DNA of 64,000 bases from Candidatus Leptovillus gracilis (GTDB lineage Bacteria; Chloroflexota; Anaerolineae; Promineifilales; Promineifilaceae). Location: contig JADJXA010000012.1 in NCBI GenBank assembly GCA_016716065.1, positions 1 through 64,000 of the forward strand, read 5' to 3'. Made by a program: the position numbers and the translations under genes. Below are positions 32,196-41,828 of the stretch, piece after piece (within the stretch, counting starts at the first letter, position 1; each line of letters opens with the position of its first letter). The notes beneath the pieces were generated by a model. The model saw nothing but the letters and a program-made list of their open reading frames with translations. It made no database searches and was not told the origin of the DNA.

Positions 32196-34706
32196 ATGTC
32201 TGCAATGGAAGTTTCTGAAAGTGAAGGTATCGCTTACCGGCGGCGTCATGCCGGCCTCATTGGGGTTCGCAGCAAAGTACAAATGCGCGACAACATCATG
32301 CTCAGTCTCGTCTACACCCCTGGCGTAGCTGAGCCGTGCCTGGAAATCGAACGAAACCCCAGACGTTCCTTTGACGTCACCTGTCGCGGCAACACCATCG
32401 CCATCGTCTCCGACGGTTCTTCCGCTTTTGCTCTGGGCAACATCGGCCCCGACGCCATTTTGCCGGTGCTGGAAAGCAAAGCCGTCATTATGAAGACCTT
32501 TGCCGGGGTAGATGCCCTGCCAATCGCCCTCAAAGCCCAAACCATCGAAGAGATCGTCGATACCATCCTGAACCTGGCCCCGACCTTTGGGGCCATCAGC
32601 CTGGAAGACATCGCCTCGCCCAAGGGACTGGCCATTGCCAACCGCCTGGAACGCTCGCTCTCCATCCCGGTGGTCAACAACCACCGCGAAGGGGTGGCCA
32701 TTGGCGTGTTGGCCGGGCTAATCAATGCCGCCAAAGTGGTTGGCAAAAATCTCAAGGAGATGCGCATCATCATCAACGGCGCCGGTTCGGCCGGCCTGGG
32801 CACGGCCGCGCTGCTGCGGCAGTATGGCGCTCAGGAAGTCATCGTTTGTGATCGCTACGGGGCCATCTACCATTACCGGCCGCACGGCATGAACTGGGCC
32901 AAATGGGAAATCGCCCACAACAGCAACCCGCACGACGAAAAAGGAGACCTGAACGCAGTTTTGCAGGGGGCCGACGTTTTTATCGGCTTTGCGCCTTGTG
33001 ATGGTCCCTTACTGCAACAAATAAGCAAAATGGCCGATTCGCCCATTTTGTTTACCCTGGCTTCGCCGTTGCAATTCACGCCGCGCGAGGCGCAGCAGGC
33101 CGGGGCAGCAGTGGTGGCCACGGCCCATTCCAATTATCGCAACCAATTGGATATTACGACGGTGCTGCCGGGCATCTTCCGTGGGTTGTTGGATGTGCGC
33201 GCCGCCAAATTCCCCTATTCCAGTCAGATTGCCGCCGCCGAAGCGATTGCCGGCATCATCCCCGAAGATGAATTACACGCCGACTACATTTACCCGAAGG
33301 TGATTGATTATGCCGTGGCTCCGGCCGTCGCCCAGGCCGTCGCCGCCGACATTATTGCCCGCGGTCTGGCCAAACGACCAGAGGTGAACCCGGCCGACAT
33401 CGCCGAACGCACGCGCCGCTTTGTCTATGAAGGCCATTTCCCCATCCCGCCCAAATCGGAAAAACCGATGAGCGTGGCTGAGGAGTCGCTGGAACTGCAT
33501 GAACGTTACCAGGGCTTGTTGGAAATTTACAGCAAAGTCCCGGTGAAAGATGAACACATTTTGAAGATGTTCTATCTGGTTCCCAAGGCGATGGAACCGG
33601 CCGAAATTATCCAGAAAGACCCAGAGCAGGTTTTTGCATTGACGCCGCGTGGCAATCTGGTGGGGGTGGTCAGCGACGGCACGGCCGTTCTCGGTTTAGG
33701 CAGCATCGGTGCGCGGGCCGCTTTGCCGGTGATGGAAGGCAAGGCGATCTTGTTCCACACCTTTGCCGGCGTGGAAGCCTTTCCCATTTGCCTCAACACC
33801 CAAGACCCGGACCAGATTGTGGATATCGTCAAACGGTTGGAGCCAACTTTTGGCGGCATCAATCTGGAAGACATCAGCGCGCCGCGCTGCTTCTACATCG
33901 AGAAAAAGCTGCGCGAGGAGACGGACATCCCGATTTTCCACGACGATCAGCATGGCACGGCCGTTGTCGTTCTGGCCGGTATCATGAACGCCTGCCGCCT
34001 CACCGGCAAAAAACTGAGCGAACTGTCGTTTGTCGTCAACGGCGCTGGGGCATCGGCCATCGCCGTCACCAAGCTGCTCATGTCTATGGGGCTGCAAAAC
34101 GTCATCCTAATGGACAGCAAGGGCGCTGTTTACAAAGGGCGCAAAGACCTGAACTGGATCAAAGAAGAGATGGCCGAAGTGACCAACCTGGACAAGGTAA
34201 AAGGGGACCTGGCAAAAGCCATTCAGGGGCGCGATGTGTTCATTGGCCTCTCGGTGGCCGGCGCGTTAAAGCCAGAAATGGTCAGGACGATGGCCGCCGA
34301 CCCCTTCATTTTTGGGCTTGCCAATCCCACGCCAGAGATCATGCCTGATCTGGCGCTGGAAGCGGGGGCCAGCATTGTGGCAACCGGCCGCAGCGACCTG
34401 CCCAATCAGGTGAACAATTCCCTGGCCTTCCCCGGCATCTTCCGCGGCGCGCTGGATACCCGTGTGCGCAACATCACCGACGAAATGAAGGTGGCAGCCG
34501 CGCAAGCCATCGCCGGACTGGTGAGTGATAAGGCTCTGCGCGCTGATTGGATCATCCCCAAAGGCACAGATTTCTCCGTGGCTCCGGCTGTCGCCGAAGC
34601 GGTGGCCCGCAAAGCCATCGAAACTGGCATGGCGCGGGTGCAGGTAGACCCGGCGTCCATCGCCCAGAAAGTGCGCCACTTCGTCTACGAAGAGCGCGAC
34701 GCCTGA
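32196..34706 (+). CDS. Tandem NAD(P)-malic enzyme, two fused copies with complementary losses
   Basis: This 836-residue protein contains two full malic enzyme units (about 1-410 and 425-836). Malic enzyme converts malate to pyruvate and CO2. Unit 1 keeps the catalytic YTPGV (Tyr40) and the Lys in ESKA, but its metal/substrate motif is NNHREGVA (161-168) in place of HDDQHGTA. Unit 2 keeps HDDQHGTA (582-589), LEDI, EGKA and ANPTPE, but has FYLVPKAMEP where YTPGVAEP is expected, so the Tyr position is Leu461. Each half thus lacks what the other has. Both have NAD-binding GxGxxG-like loops. The start has AAGGAGG five bases upstream. One composite active site across the two units is an inference. 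Confidence 0.85.
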   Translation: MSAMEVSESEGIAYRRRHAGLIGVRSKVQMRDNIMLSLVYTPGVAEPCLEIERNPRRSFDVTCRGNTIAIVSDGSSAFALGNIGPDAILPVLESKAVIMKTFAGVDALPIALKAQTIEEIVDTILNLAPTFGAISLEDIASPKGLAIANRLERSLSIPVVNNHREGVAIGVLAGLINAAKVVGKNLKEMRIIINGAGSAGLGTAALLRQYGAQEVIVCDRYGAIYHYRPHGMNWAKWEIAHNSNPHDEKGDLNAVLQGADVFIGFAPCDGPLLQQISKMADSPILFTLASPLQFTPREAQQAGAAVVATAHSNYRNQLDITTVLPGIFRGLLDVRAAKFPYSSQIAAAEAIAGIIPEDELHADYIYPKVIDYAVAPAVAQAVAADIIARGLAKRPEVNPADIAERTRRFVYEGHFPIPPKSEKPMSVAEESLELHERYQGLLEIYSKVPVKDEHILKMFYLVPKAMEPAEIIQKDPEQVFALTPRGNLVGVVSDGTAVLGLGSIGARAALPVMEGKAILFHTFAGVEAFPICLNTQDPDQIVDIVKRLEPTFGGINLEDISAPRCFYIEKKLREETDIPIFHDDQHGTAVVVLAGIMNACRLTGKKLSELSFVVNGAGASAIAVTKLLMSMGLQNVILMDSKGAVYKGRKDLNWIKEEMAEVTNLDKVKGDLAKAIQGRDVFIGLSVAGALKPEMVRTMAADPFIFGLANPTPEIMPDLALEAGASIVATGRSDLPNQVNNSLAFPGIFRGALDTRVRNITDEMKVAAAQAIAGLVSDKALRADWIIPKGTDFSVAPAVAEAVARKAIETGMARVQVDPASIAQKVRHFVYEERDA

Positions 34707-34742
34707 CCTAAGGGTTCGTTTGCAATTAACTTTTGAGTTTCC

Positions 34743-34775
34743 AGATTGGACCAATCTTGGAGATTGGTCCAATCG
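34743..34775. repeat. Paired palindromes AGATTGGWCCAATCT, copy 2
   Basis: AGATTGGACCAATCT (34743-34757) and AGATTGGTCCAATCG (34761-34775), three bases apart, lie just after the malic enzyme gene. Confidence 0.75.
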
Positions 34776-34776
34776 T

Positions 34777-34962
34777 ATACCCATCGCCAGAGTCCCATTC
34801 AATTGTGGTGAAAGTATCTCCATCCGGGTCAACGGCGCTGCCGCTGGCGCTGCTGTTGGCCGAGGCAGCCGCACCGAGCAGTTGGTAACTGCCCGGCGGG
34901 CTGCCAACGGCAACAACGCCCACGGCGCGAAGGTTTGCAGCAACAATCCCAGTCTGACCACA
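34777..34962 (-). pseudogene. Possible remnant of a secreted protein domain
   Basis: A minus-strand reading contains VVAVGSPPGSYQLLG and SGSAVDPDGDTFTTIEWDSG, which look like an extracellular beta-rich or PKD/Ig-like domain with an Asp-Pro-Asp-Gly-Asp loop. It has no proper start and runs into the palindromic repeat. A decayed copy of a secreted repeat protein is the likeliest explanation; the evidence is thin. Confidence 0.3.
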
Positions 34963-35039
34963 GAGGAATCAGGGAATGCCAGGTTTGATGACGGCTCCTG
35001 TTCTGCTCCTATTCAGTTTAGAGGATAGAGATAGGGTCT

Positions 35040-35228
35040 CTACGCACTATTGTCCCTATCTCTACACTCTATCTCTCGCTCTAGCTTTTGCTGTAAGAAT
35101 GCGTATGCTTGTTCCGGCGAGGCAAAGCGCTGCGCCTCGCCACTTTGCGGCGAGACAAGTTCGGCGCACCAGGGCTGGTGTTCATTTTCCCGCCATAGGC
35201 GAATGAGGTAGGCGTAGTAGTTGGTCAT
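35040..35228 (-). CDS. Small protein, paralogue of the one at 41825-42055
   Basis: This 62-residue protein opens MTNYYAYLIRLWRENEHQPW and continues with Ala-Glu-Leu and FASPEQAYAFLQQKLE. It aligns with the 76-residue protein at 41825-42055, whose lines are YQAYVLRLWQEMPHRTWRAV and FNSLDSLFAYLYQM, so both share Tyr-x-Ala-Tyr, Arg-Leu-Trp, Trp-(C/R)-Ala and a final Phe-x-Ser/Ala-x-helix. The predicted fold is short beta strands then an amphipathic helix. Each lies beside a large secreted protein gene on the minus strand. The function is unknown. Confidence 0.65.
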   Translation of the reverse strand: MTNYYAYLIRLWRENEHQPWCAELVSPQSGEAQRFASPEQAYAFLQQKLEREIECRDRDNSA

Positions 35229-35339
35229 ATCGAGCAGAAAGTGCTCACACGGAGAGGAGGGATGTAGAGTTGTCTCCTGAAGTCCTCCCTATTCTCCATG
35301 TTGTCTCCGTGTCTTTCCGTGTTCCTGCTTCTTTACTTA

Positions 35340-37757
35340 TTACCTGATGATCAGCGGTAAATACACCCGCTGCGGCTCCTCAAAGTCATCGTTGAGAATG
35401 GTGATTGAACTGCCACTGGCGTTGATAGGCGCGTTGCCGCCGCTTAGGGTGGAGAAGAAAATCTCATCCGGTTCAACATCCAGGTCGCCGATGATGTTGG
35501 CCGTGTAATTGCGTGTGGTCTGGCCTGGCTGGAAGGTGACTGTACCGGTGAAGGGACCGGTGAAATCCACGCCGGCCGTGGCGCCGCCCACGCCAAAACC
35601 AGAGCTGAGGGTGTAATCCACGGTGATAACAAAAGCGGCCGGGGTGGACAGGGTGACGGTGAAAACGCCAGGAGTCAACCCGCCATTGCCCTCCAACACA
35701 TTGCTGTCGGCCCCATGGGACAGGCGAGCGGTGTCATCATCCGTGATCGTGCCGATGCCGCTGGCTTTGTCCAGAGCGGCATTGGTTGGGTTCGACAATT
35801 GCACGCTGAACTGTTCGCTCTCGCCCTCGTCAATGAAGTCGCCCAGGATGGTGACGTTAACCGGTTTGCTGGTCTCGCCGGGGGCAAAGGTGAGGCTGCC
35901 GCTGACGGCGGCATAATCGCTGGGGGCAACGGCCGTTCCATTCACCGTCACATAATCCACCGTCACCACGGCCGGGCTAGCCGGGGAAAGCGTCACGTCG
36001 AAGGACATTTGCTGTGTGCCGCCGTTGCCTTCCAATAGGGCGACGTCGTTGATACTCAGGCTGGGCAGGCCGTCGTCGTCAATAATTGTACCGACGGCCG
36101 TGCCGATTAAAATGACGGCGTTGCTGGCGTTGCTCAGGTGGACGAAAAAGGTCTCATCCAACTCGTCCAGGTTGTCGGCGACGATGGGCACGTTGATGGT
36201 CTGCGTCGTCTGACCAGGGGCGAAGGCGAGGGTTCCGCTGGCGGCGGTGTAGTCGGCGGGGGCAACGGCCGTACCATCTTCAGTGGCGTAATCCACGGTG
36301 ACGGCTTGGCTGCTGGCCGGGGCCAGGGTGACGGTGAAAACGGCCGTACTCATTCCACCTGTGCCTTCCAACACCGAGGTATCGGCAATGATCAGTTGGT
36401 GTTCTGCTTCCACCGCGCCAATGTCGCAAACGGCCGTGCCGTTGTTGTCGCCATCATACGGTCGGGCGACGCCGCGCTGATCGGTGGCCGGGCAGTCGCT
36501 GTTGCTGCCCCCCTCGATGGCCGGGCTGCCGGGACTCAGGGCGTGGGTCGGCGTCGGGCCGCCGTAGTCGCCCAGGGGCATGAGCAAGGGGTCAACGCCC
36601 TGCTGGTCGCCCGGTTGGGTCAGGTTGCAAAATGTATCGCTGCTCAGGTTGTGGCCCAGGGAGATGAGGTTGCCACCATTACACTGACGCTGCGTATTAT
36701 TGGCGACGAGGGTGTTTTGCAGGTAGCCTATCGCTCCACTGACTAAAGCCAGACCGTTGTAGCCAACGCCTCCGCCCAGGCCGACATTGTGAGCGATGGT
36801 GCTGTTGGTGGCGGTTATAACGGCCGTTGCGCCAGCGGCGTAAACGCCGCTGTAATTGATGCTGGCGATGTTGCCGCTAACCGTTGTATTACGCAGGGAG
36901 ACATCGCCCAATTCGGCAATGAGGCCGGCGCCTTCGGCGGCGCGGTTGCCGGTGATGGTTGTTCGCTCTAACACAACCCCACCACCCACGGCCAGCCCAC
37001 CGCCCACACCAGCCGCTTCATTGTCGCGGATAATGCTGTCTTGCACCAGAAGGGATCGAGTGGTGTAGAGACCGCCGCCATAGATGCCGTCGGCGCTGTT
37101 GGCGGCCAGCAGCGAATGGGTGATGGTGATGGCGCTGCTGCCCACCCCATAGTTGAAAATGCCGCCGCCCCAGCCAACGGCCGTGTTGGAGATAATCACG
37201 CTCTGGTCAATGGTCAGTTGGCCGGTGTTGAAGATGGCCCCACCACTGCCGGGCGCCGCATTTTCCTTGATGATGACGTTTTGTAATAAAACAACGACAT
37301 CGGTGACGCGCAGCCCACCACCGCCGCTGTTGAAGATATTAGGATCGGTTGGCGTCTGGCCATTTTGGATGGTGAGGTGGTACAAGGTGCTGGGGGCGTT
37401 CAGGGTGAAGATACGGCCGTTTCCCCCGCCATCTACAATTGTCGTCGCCGCATCCGCGCCGATGAAGGTCAACGGTTTGTTGACGCTGATCTGGCTCTCG
37501 TTGTACAGCCCAGCGGCGATCTGGATGGTGTCGTCGTCATTGGCTTTGCCGACGGCCGCGCCAATGGTGGCGCAGGCAGCGGCCAGGGAAAGGCAGTCGT
37601 TGGCGTCGTCGCCGCCGGGGGCAACGTACCAGATCGCCATCGGCGTGGCCTGGGCTGGCGGCGTCGCCAGCCAGCCCAGGGCCAACAGCCCGGCCAGCGC
37701 CAGAAAAACGGAGACGCTGGCGGCGCGCCAGAAAGCAGCTCGATTGGGGATATTCAT
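35340..37757 (-). CDS. Secreted beta-helix and Calx-beta protein
   Basis: From the ATG at 37757, with AGGGAG upstream, the protein has 805 residues. A signal peptide precedes IWYVAPGGDDANDCLSLAAA. Residues about 45-430 form a right-handed parallel beta-helix like polymorphic outer-membrane or pectate-lyase-type proteins, with Asn-rich turns. Three Calx-beta domains follow, near 440-550, 550-665 and 665-795, each with a DDD or DDF metal-site loop and a VLEG or LLEG start, which suggests calcium binding. The last residues are RVYLPLIIR. A similar LP-V/L-x-x-R tail ends the other large secreted protein, so it may be a sorting or processing signal. Likely function: adhesion or surface structure. 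Confidence 0.8.
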   Translation of the reverse strand: MNIPNRAAFWRAASVSVFLALAGLLALGWLATPPAQATPMAIWYVAPGGDDANDCLSLAAACATIGAAVGKANDDDTIQIAAGLYNESQISVNKPLTFIGADAATTIVDGGGNGRIFTLNAPSTLYHLTIQNGQTPTDPNIFNSGGGGLRVTDVVVLLQNVIIKENAAPGSGGAIFNTGQLTIDQSVIISNTAVGWGGGIFNYGVGSSAITITHSLLAANSADGIYGGGLYTTRSLLVQDSIIRDNEAAGVGGGLAVGGGVVLERTTITGNRAAEGAGLIAELGDVSLRNTTVSGNIASINYSGVYAAGATAVITATNSTIAHNVGLGGGVGYNGLALVSGAIGYLQNTLVANNTQRQCNGGNLISLGHNLSSDTFCNLTQPGDQQGVDPLLMPLGDYGGPTPTHALSPGSPAIEGGSNSDCPATDQRGVARPYDGDNNGTAVCDIGAVEAEHQLIIADTSVLEGTGGMSTAVFTVTLAPASSQAVTVDYATEDGTAVAPADYTAASGTLAFAPGQTTQTINVPIVADNLDELDETFFVHLSNASNAVILIGTAVGTIIDDDGLPSLSINDVALLEGNGGTQQMSFDVTLSPASPAVVTVDYVTVNGTAVAPSDYAAVSGSLTFAPGETSKPVNVTILGDFIDEGESEQFSVQLSNPTNAALDKASGIGTITDDDTARLSHGADSNVLEGNGGLTPGVFTVTLSTPAAFVITVDYTLSSGFGVGGATAGVDFTGPFTGTVTFQPGQTTRNYTANIIGDLDVEPDEIFFSTLSGGNAPINASGSSITILNDDFEEPQRVYLPLIIR

Positions 37758-37799
37758 GCTCGTTTCTCCCTTAATGATCATCTAGAAATTACATGGCCC

Positions 37800-37832
37800 A
37801 GATTGGACCAATCTCCAAGATTGGTCCAATCT
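37800..37832. repeat. Paired palindromes AGATTGGWCCAATCT, copy 3
   Basis: AGATTGGACCAATCT (37800-37814) and AGATTGGTCCAATCT (37818-37832), three bases apart, upstream of the beta-helix protein gene. Confidence 0.75.
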
Positions 37833-38191
37833 AAAAAACAGGAAGTTATTCTTAGACGATTACTTAGAAGTGGAGCGCCAGCAAGATGCTGGCAGCCGAC
37901 GCTCCGCTGTTAGCGGCAGTGCGCGAAGCTGCGCACCAAACTATCAGCCAGTGTAGAGAGTAAACGATCAGGAATCGATCTAAAACGGTCTGATTTTGGG
38001 CAGGTTCAACAAGGACAGGCTCGGCCTTTACAAATCTACGCTGAACAGTCATGCTGAGCCGAGGCTTTGCAGCGAAGCATCCCGCTCCCACCAGCGGAAC
38101 GGGATACTTCCTAAGGAGATCGCGTCGCATTGTCATTCTGACGAGTCTTCGAGGAAGAGTCCTTATCGGTTTGTTCGCTTTTTCAGCAATC
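37833..38191. other. Repeat-rich intergenic region
   Basis: 360 bases without a gene. It has an inverted repeat GGAGCG...CGCTCC (37872-37904) and the words TCATGCTGAGCC and GCAGCGAAGCATCCC. TGTCATTCTGACGAGTCTTC, at about 38131, is shared with the MITE-like element at 42145-42283, so this may hold a decayed related copy. Confidence 0.5.
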
Positions 38192-38233
38192 GGCTAGACC
38201 TGGCGGGCTGCCAGCAGCCTGCCAGGTCTAGCC
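38192..38233 (-). terminator. Large hairpin after the FG-GAP protein gene
   Basis: Nineteen-base arms (38192-38210 and 38215-38233) pair with one mismatch around a CCAG loop, 17 bases beyond the stop. There is no clear T run on the minus strand. A related core, ACCTGGCAGG, is in the hairpin at 48917-48952. Confidence 0.55.
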
Positions 38234-38249
38234 GCAAACCCGCAAGACT

Positions 38250-41200
38250 TTAGCGGATGGTGACAGGCAGGAACACTTCGCGCAGCGTCACCACGACGGT
38301 GAGCACGCCTTCGCTGGTTGTCACCCCATCGCTGACGGTGTAGGTGAAGGTATCTGTGCCCACAAAGCCGGAATTGGGGACATAGGTGATGGTCCGGTCG
38401 CTAAAAGTGACCTGGCCGCTTTGTGGCGCAGTCACATTGACTATGCGCAATTGATTACCAATGTCGTTAGCCAGGACATTAAAAGTTGCCGCGCCGCCAG
38501 CTCCCAGAGTTCCTTCATCGTTGGTGGCCTGGGGTGTGCCGCCCGTCTGGTTGCCATTGACGCAGTTGGCAACGGCCGTGCTGTTGGTGCGGTTTAGACC
38601 GGCGCTGTTGTTACCAAGCGGGTCGGTCACCGACACGTCGGGCACGATGTAGTCCAACACCGGGTAGCGGGTTTCAAGGCCAAAGGTGGAGGTTTCGATC
38701 AGTTCGTAGTAATACGGCCGTATCTCATACCCACAACCCAACACCCAAGACTGCCCGTTGTAAGCCGATGGAAAGCCATCCACTCGGCCACCAAATTCAA
38801 TGGCGTCGGTCCACGATGTTTCCGTCGTGTGCTCAGCGATGGTCCCGGTGGTGAACTCTTCGCCATACCCCACCTGCATCTGGAAGATGGCGCCGGTGGT
38901 GAAGTCGAACTCCGCGCCAATGCGCGTTTCATGCTTCAATGAATTGGTGGCGAAACTGCTGCCCAGGCTGTAACTGCTGTAGGTCCAGTTGATGCCGGCG
39001 TTTCCCAGAGAGATCATGTCGCCACTGAGGACGCCATTGGCATAGCCGGTGCGGTTCCACAACAGATTGCCGCGCACTTCCACCCAGGGCCAGGTGGTGG
39101 CCGGTGTTGTGCCCAACGGGTTGTGCAGCTGCACTTCAAACAGACCGTCGGTGGGCGTCCCTTTTTCGCGGATATTCACCGGGTAGCGGTCTGGGTTGAC
39201 GTGGTTGAGACCAAAGACCTGCACCTCGCCCAGCGACAATTGGGCGTTGGGCAGCACGCGCTGCACACGCACAAAGCGGCCCTGCACCGGCTGCGGCGGT
39301 ATGCTGCTATCTAACGTCTGGAAGGTGGTCACTTCGCCCAATGGGTTGGCCGCCGAGACGCCAACCAGGGCGCTGGTGAAATCATCCAGCGAAAAGGCAT
39401 ACACATCTGGGCGGGCCATCAGCGCCGCCGGGTTGCCTTCTTCGGGCATGTTACGGAAGTCGCTGGCGCTGATCAGCACGTAGATGTGGTCCAATTGGTT
39501 GGGGCAGGCAGCCAGGTCGGCGCAGGTCAGCCAATCTGTGCGGTTCCACAAGCGCACTTTGGCGATGGGCTGGGTGCTGCCCAGGTCTATTTGCCACCAG
39601 GGATTGTCCTGGGTATTGGTGGTGGCGATGGAGTTATTGGCCGGGCTGCTGCGCAGCGTACCGTCTACGGCGCGGTCGGCGCTGTGGCTGCTAAAGGTGG
39701 AGGATTGGGCGGCAAAGCTGCCGCGGAACAGGCCCAGGCTGGCCCAATCGCGGGCGACCGGCGTCCAGGTGAGGGCCTGGTTGATGCCGCCGGGCTGCGC
39801 CCCCCAAGTGTTATCCCAGGCTTCCAGGTCTGTAGCCAGACGGGTGCTGCTGACATAATCGCAGTTACGCAGCGCTGTTTCCGGGATGGAGACGCCGTTT
39901 TGCGACAACGTGTAGGCGTAACAATCGTAGGCGGTGTTATCGAAGGTGAGGAAGTCGTCGTTGCCAGTGCGCTGCACTTGCAGCGATTCGCCGGTGCCGG
40001 TGGTCCCGCCTTCGGTGCTGCTGCGTTCTTTGCTTTCGGCGGCCGTCAGGCGGGCGCTGGCTTCGATGCTAAACGGCCCATAGCTGCCACCAACGGCCGC
40101 GCCAACATAACCAGACACGGTATCGCTGCGGTAGTACGTCAGGGCGGTGCTGGTCGCCGTCTGGTTGTTCAGAGTGCGCCCAATGGCCGCTCCTTTGGCC
40201 GACATATCCTGGATGATGCCCCAATAAGGCGGGGCAAAGGTAACGGCCGTTACCCGCTGCTCCACAATCTCCTGGCATTCGGCGGTGGCAATGGCTTTCA
40301 GGGCGTTGTTGTCACGGTCGCCCACGGCAACGGCCGTTTTGCCATTGAGCGCGGTGGGGTCCAGATTAACGCTCTGACCAAACGGCACGTCAGGCGCGTC
40401 GGCCAATAGATCGTCATGGGTCAGGTACAGCACTTCCAGGCCACGGCCGTCATCCAACGCCGCCACAATCTCCTTCAAGCCGTCGTTGTCCAGGTCGGCG
40501 ACGGCGATAGAGAGATAACCTGCCTGATTGCGCTGGTCATTGTTCGTGATCCACTGCTCGTAGCGGGCCAACGTGGGGTTGGGCGTGTTCAGTCCCTGCG
40601 CCCGCCACACTTCCACGGCAAAGCCAGACCCAAATTCATAGCTGCCTGTGCTGCTAAAACCCACCACAACCTCTTCCGGGCTGACGCCGGTCTCCCCCAC
40701 CATCTGGCCGTTGATGTCGCCAGAGCTAAGGGAAAAATTAGTGGCATAGGCGGGGATGGCAGCATCCAGGTTGGTGAAGCGCGTCAGGGTTTGCAGCGGC
40801 GCGTTGTATTTGTAGACAAACAACTGAATTTGTGGGCTGACGTTGGGCGTGGAATTCTGGTAACTGTCGGCGGCCACCACAATTTCATCCTGAAAGTCGC
40901 CGTTCAGGCGGAGCAGCGTCACCTGAATGTCGCGGAACTGCCCGGCCGAGAAGCTGTCGCTGTCTAGCGGGCGCAGTTTGTTGGCCTGGTTGCTGCCGCT
41001 GCCGCTGACGTAGGTGGGGTCGTAGGTGAGCGTCAACAGCTCGACGGTGGTCCGGTTTTCGTCTAACAAACTAATGACGATGTCGTCCTGGCGGTCGTTG
41101 GTCAGGTTGCCCACAGCCACATCCAGGCCGCCGGCATTGGCATGCAAGCCGGTGGTGGAGCGAAAAGAGGCCAGGGGAACGGCCGTCATCCCATTGCGCG

Positions 41201-41828
41201 CCCCATCCCAAACTTCGATGGTCAGAGCGCCGGTGGCGTTGTTGACCGCCGCCAGGACCACCTGCTCGCGCTGATTGTCGTCGCCCAAGATATTGCCAGA
41301 CGCTGCGACCAAACGGCCGTGACTGGTGGCGCTGAGTTTGCTGTAGGTGACGCCGTAAACCGGATTGAAGACGGCAATGTAATAACCAGGTTGACTGGCA
41401 TTGGTGGTGACAAAACTTTGCACCATTTCAGTGTAACCATCGCCATCCAGGTCGGCGGCGACGGCCGTCTGGCTCTGAATGTTGGCCCCCCAGACGGCCG
41501 TCTCCTCCAAAAACAGGTTGCGTTCAGCCAACCCCCACTCTTCCAAATTCAAGGAAAAGTTAGACAGCCGATTGCCCACAAAATCGCCGCTGGTATACCC
41601 CACCAAAATCTCATCCTCACCAAACAGGTCATAGCCGCTGCTAAACGGGTTGATGCCGCAGGTAAGCGCCGCTTCCGGCGCCGGGGGAATGGGTTCAGGC
41701 GCGGCGGCCACGCGCCCCTGAGCCAGGGCCAACAACCCAACAAATAACAGCAGCAGCAGGACCAGCGGCGGCCATGCGCCGCTCCACTTTTTCCAGCTTC
41801 GTTCTTGATTCATGTTTACATTTGTCAT
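38250..41828 (-). CDS. Large secreted FG-GAP/discoidin/cadherin-like protein
   Basis: This 1192-residue protein has a TM-like signal near residues 20-42. FG-GAP/VCBS-type repeats occur across about 80-520, with Asp-rich loops such as AADLDGDGYTEM, VADLDNDGLKEI and VGDRDNNALKAI. A discoidin (F5/8 C) domain lies near 725-890 (WWQIDLGSTQPIAKVRLWNR). A C-terminal Ig-like/cadherin domain (about 1100-1185) has VLANDIGNQLRIVNV and TYVPNSGFVGTDTFTYTVSD. The chain ends REVFLPVTIR, similar to the YLPLIIR end of the beta-helix protein. Surface binding or matrix function is likely. The start overlaps the upstream small ORF by four bases (ATGA). Confidence 0.8.
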   Translation of the reverse strand: MTNVNMNQERSWKKWSGAWPPLVLLLLLFVGLLALAQGRVAAAPEPIPPAPEAALTCGINPFSSGYDLFGEDEILVGYTSGDFVGNRLSNFSLNLEEWGLAERNLFLEETAVWGANIQSQTAVAADLDGDGYTEMVQSFVTTNASQPGYYIAVFNPVYGVTYSKLSATSHGRLVAASGNILGDDNQREQVVLAAVNNATGALTIEVWDGARNGMTAVPLASFRSTTGLHANAGGLDVAVGNLTNDRQDDIVISLLDENRTTVELLTLTYDPTYVSGSGSNQANKLRPLDSDSFSAGQFRDIQVTLLRLNGDFQDEIVVAADSYQNSTPNVSPQIQLFVYKYNAPLQTLTRFTNLDAAIPAYATNFSLSSGDINGQMVGETGVSPEEVVVGFSSTGSYEFGSGFAVEVWRAQGLNTPNPTLARYEQWITNNDQRNQAGYLSIAVADLDNDGLKEIVAALDDGRGLEVLYLTHDDLLADAPDVPFGQSVNLDPTALNGKTAVAVGDRDNNALKAIATAECQEIVEQRVTAVTFAPPYWGIIQDMSAKGAAIGRTLNNQTATSTALTYYRSDTVSGYVGAAVGGSYGPFSIEASARLTAAESKERSSTEGGTTGTGESLQVQRTGNDDFLTFDNTAYDCYAYTLSQNGVSIPETALRNCDYVSSTRLATDLEAWDNTWGAQPGGINQALTWTPVARDWASLGLFRGSFAAQSSTFSSHSADRAVDGTLRSSPANNSIATTNTQDNPWWQIDLGSTQPIAKVRLWNRTDWLTCADLAACPNQLDHIYVLISASDFRNMPEEGNPAALMARPDVYAFSLDDFTSALVGVSAANPLGEVTTFQTLDSSIPPQPVQGRFVRVQRVLPNAQLSLGEVQVFGLNHVNPDRYPVNIREKGTPTDGLFEVQLHNPLGTTPATTWPWVEVRGNLLWNRTGYANGVLSGDMISLGNAGINWTYSSYSLGSSFATNSLKHETRIGAEFDFTTGAIFQMQVGYGEEFTTGTIAEHTTETSWTDAIEFGGRVDGFPSAYNGQSWVLGCGYEIRPYYYELIETSTFGLETRYPVLDYIVPDVSVTDPLGNNSAGLNRTNSTAVANCVNGNQTGGTPQATNDEGTLGAGGAATFNVLANDIGNQLRIVNVTAPQSGQVTFSDRTITYVPNSGFVGTDTFTYTVSDGVTTSEGVLTVVVTLREVFLPVTIR

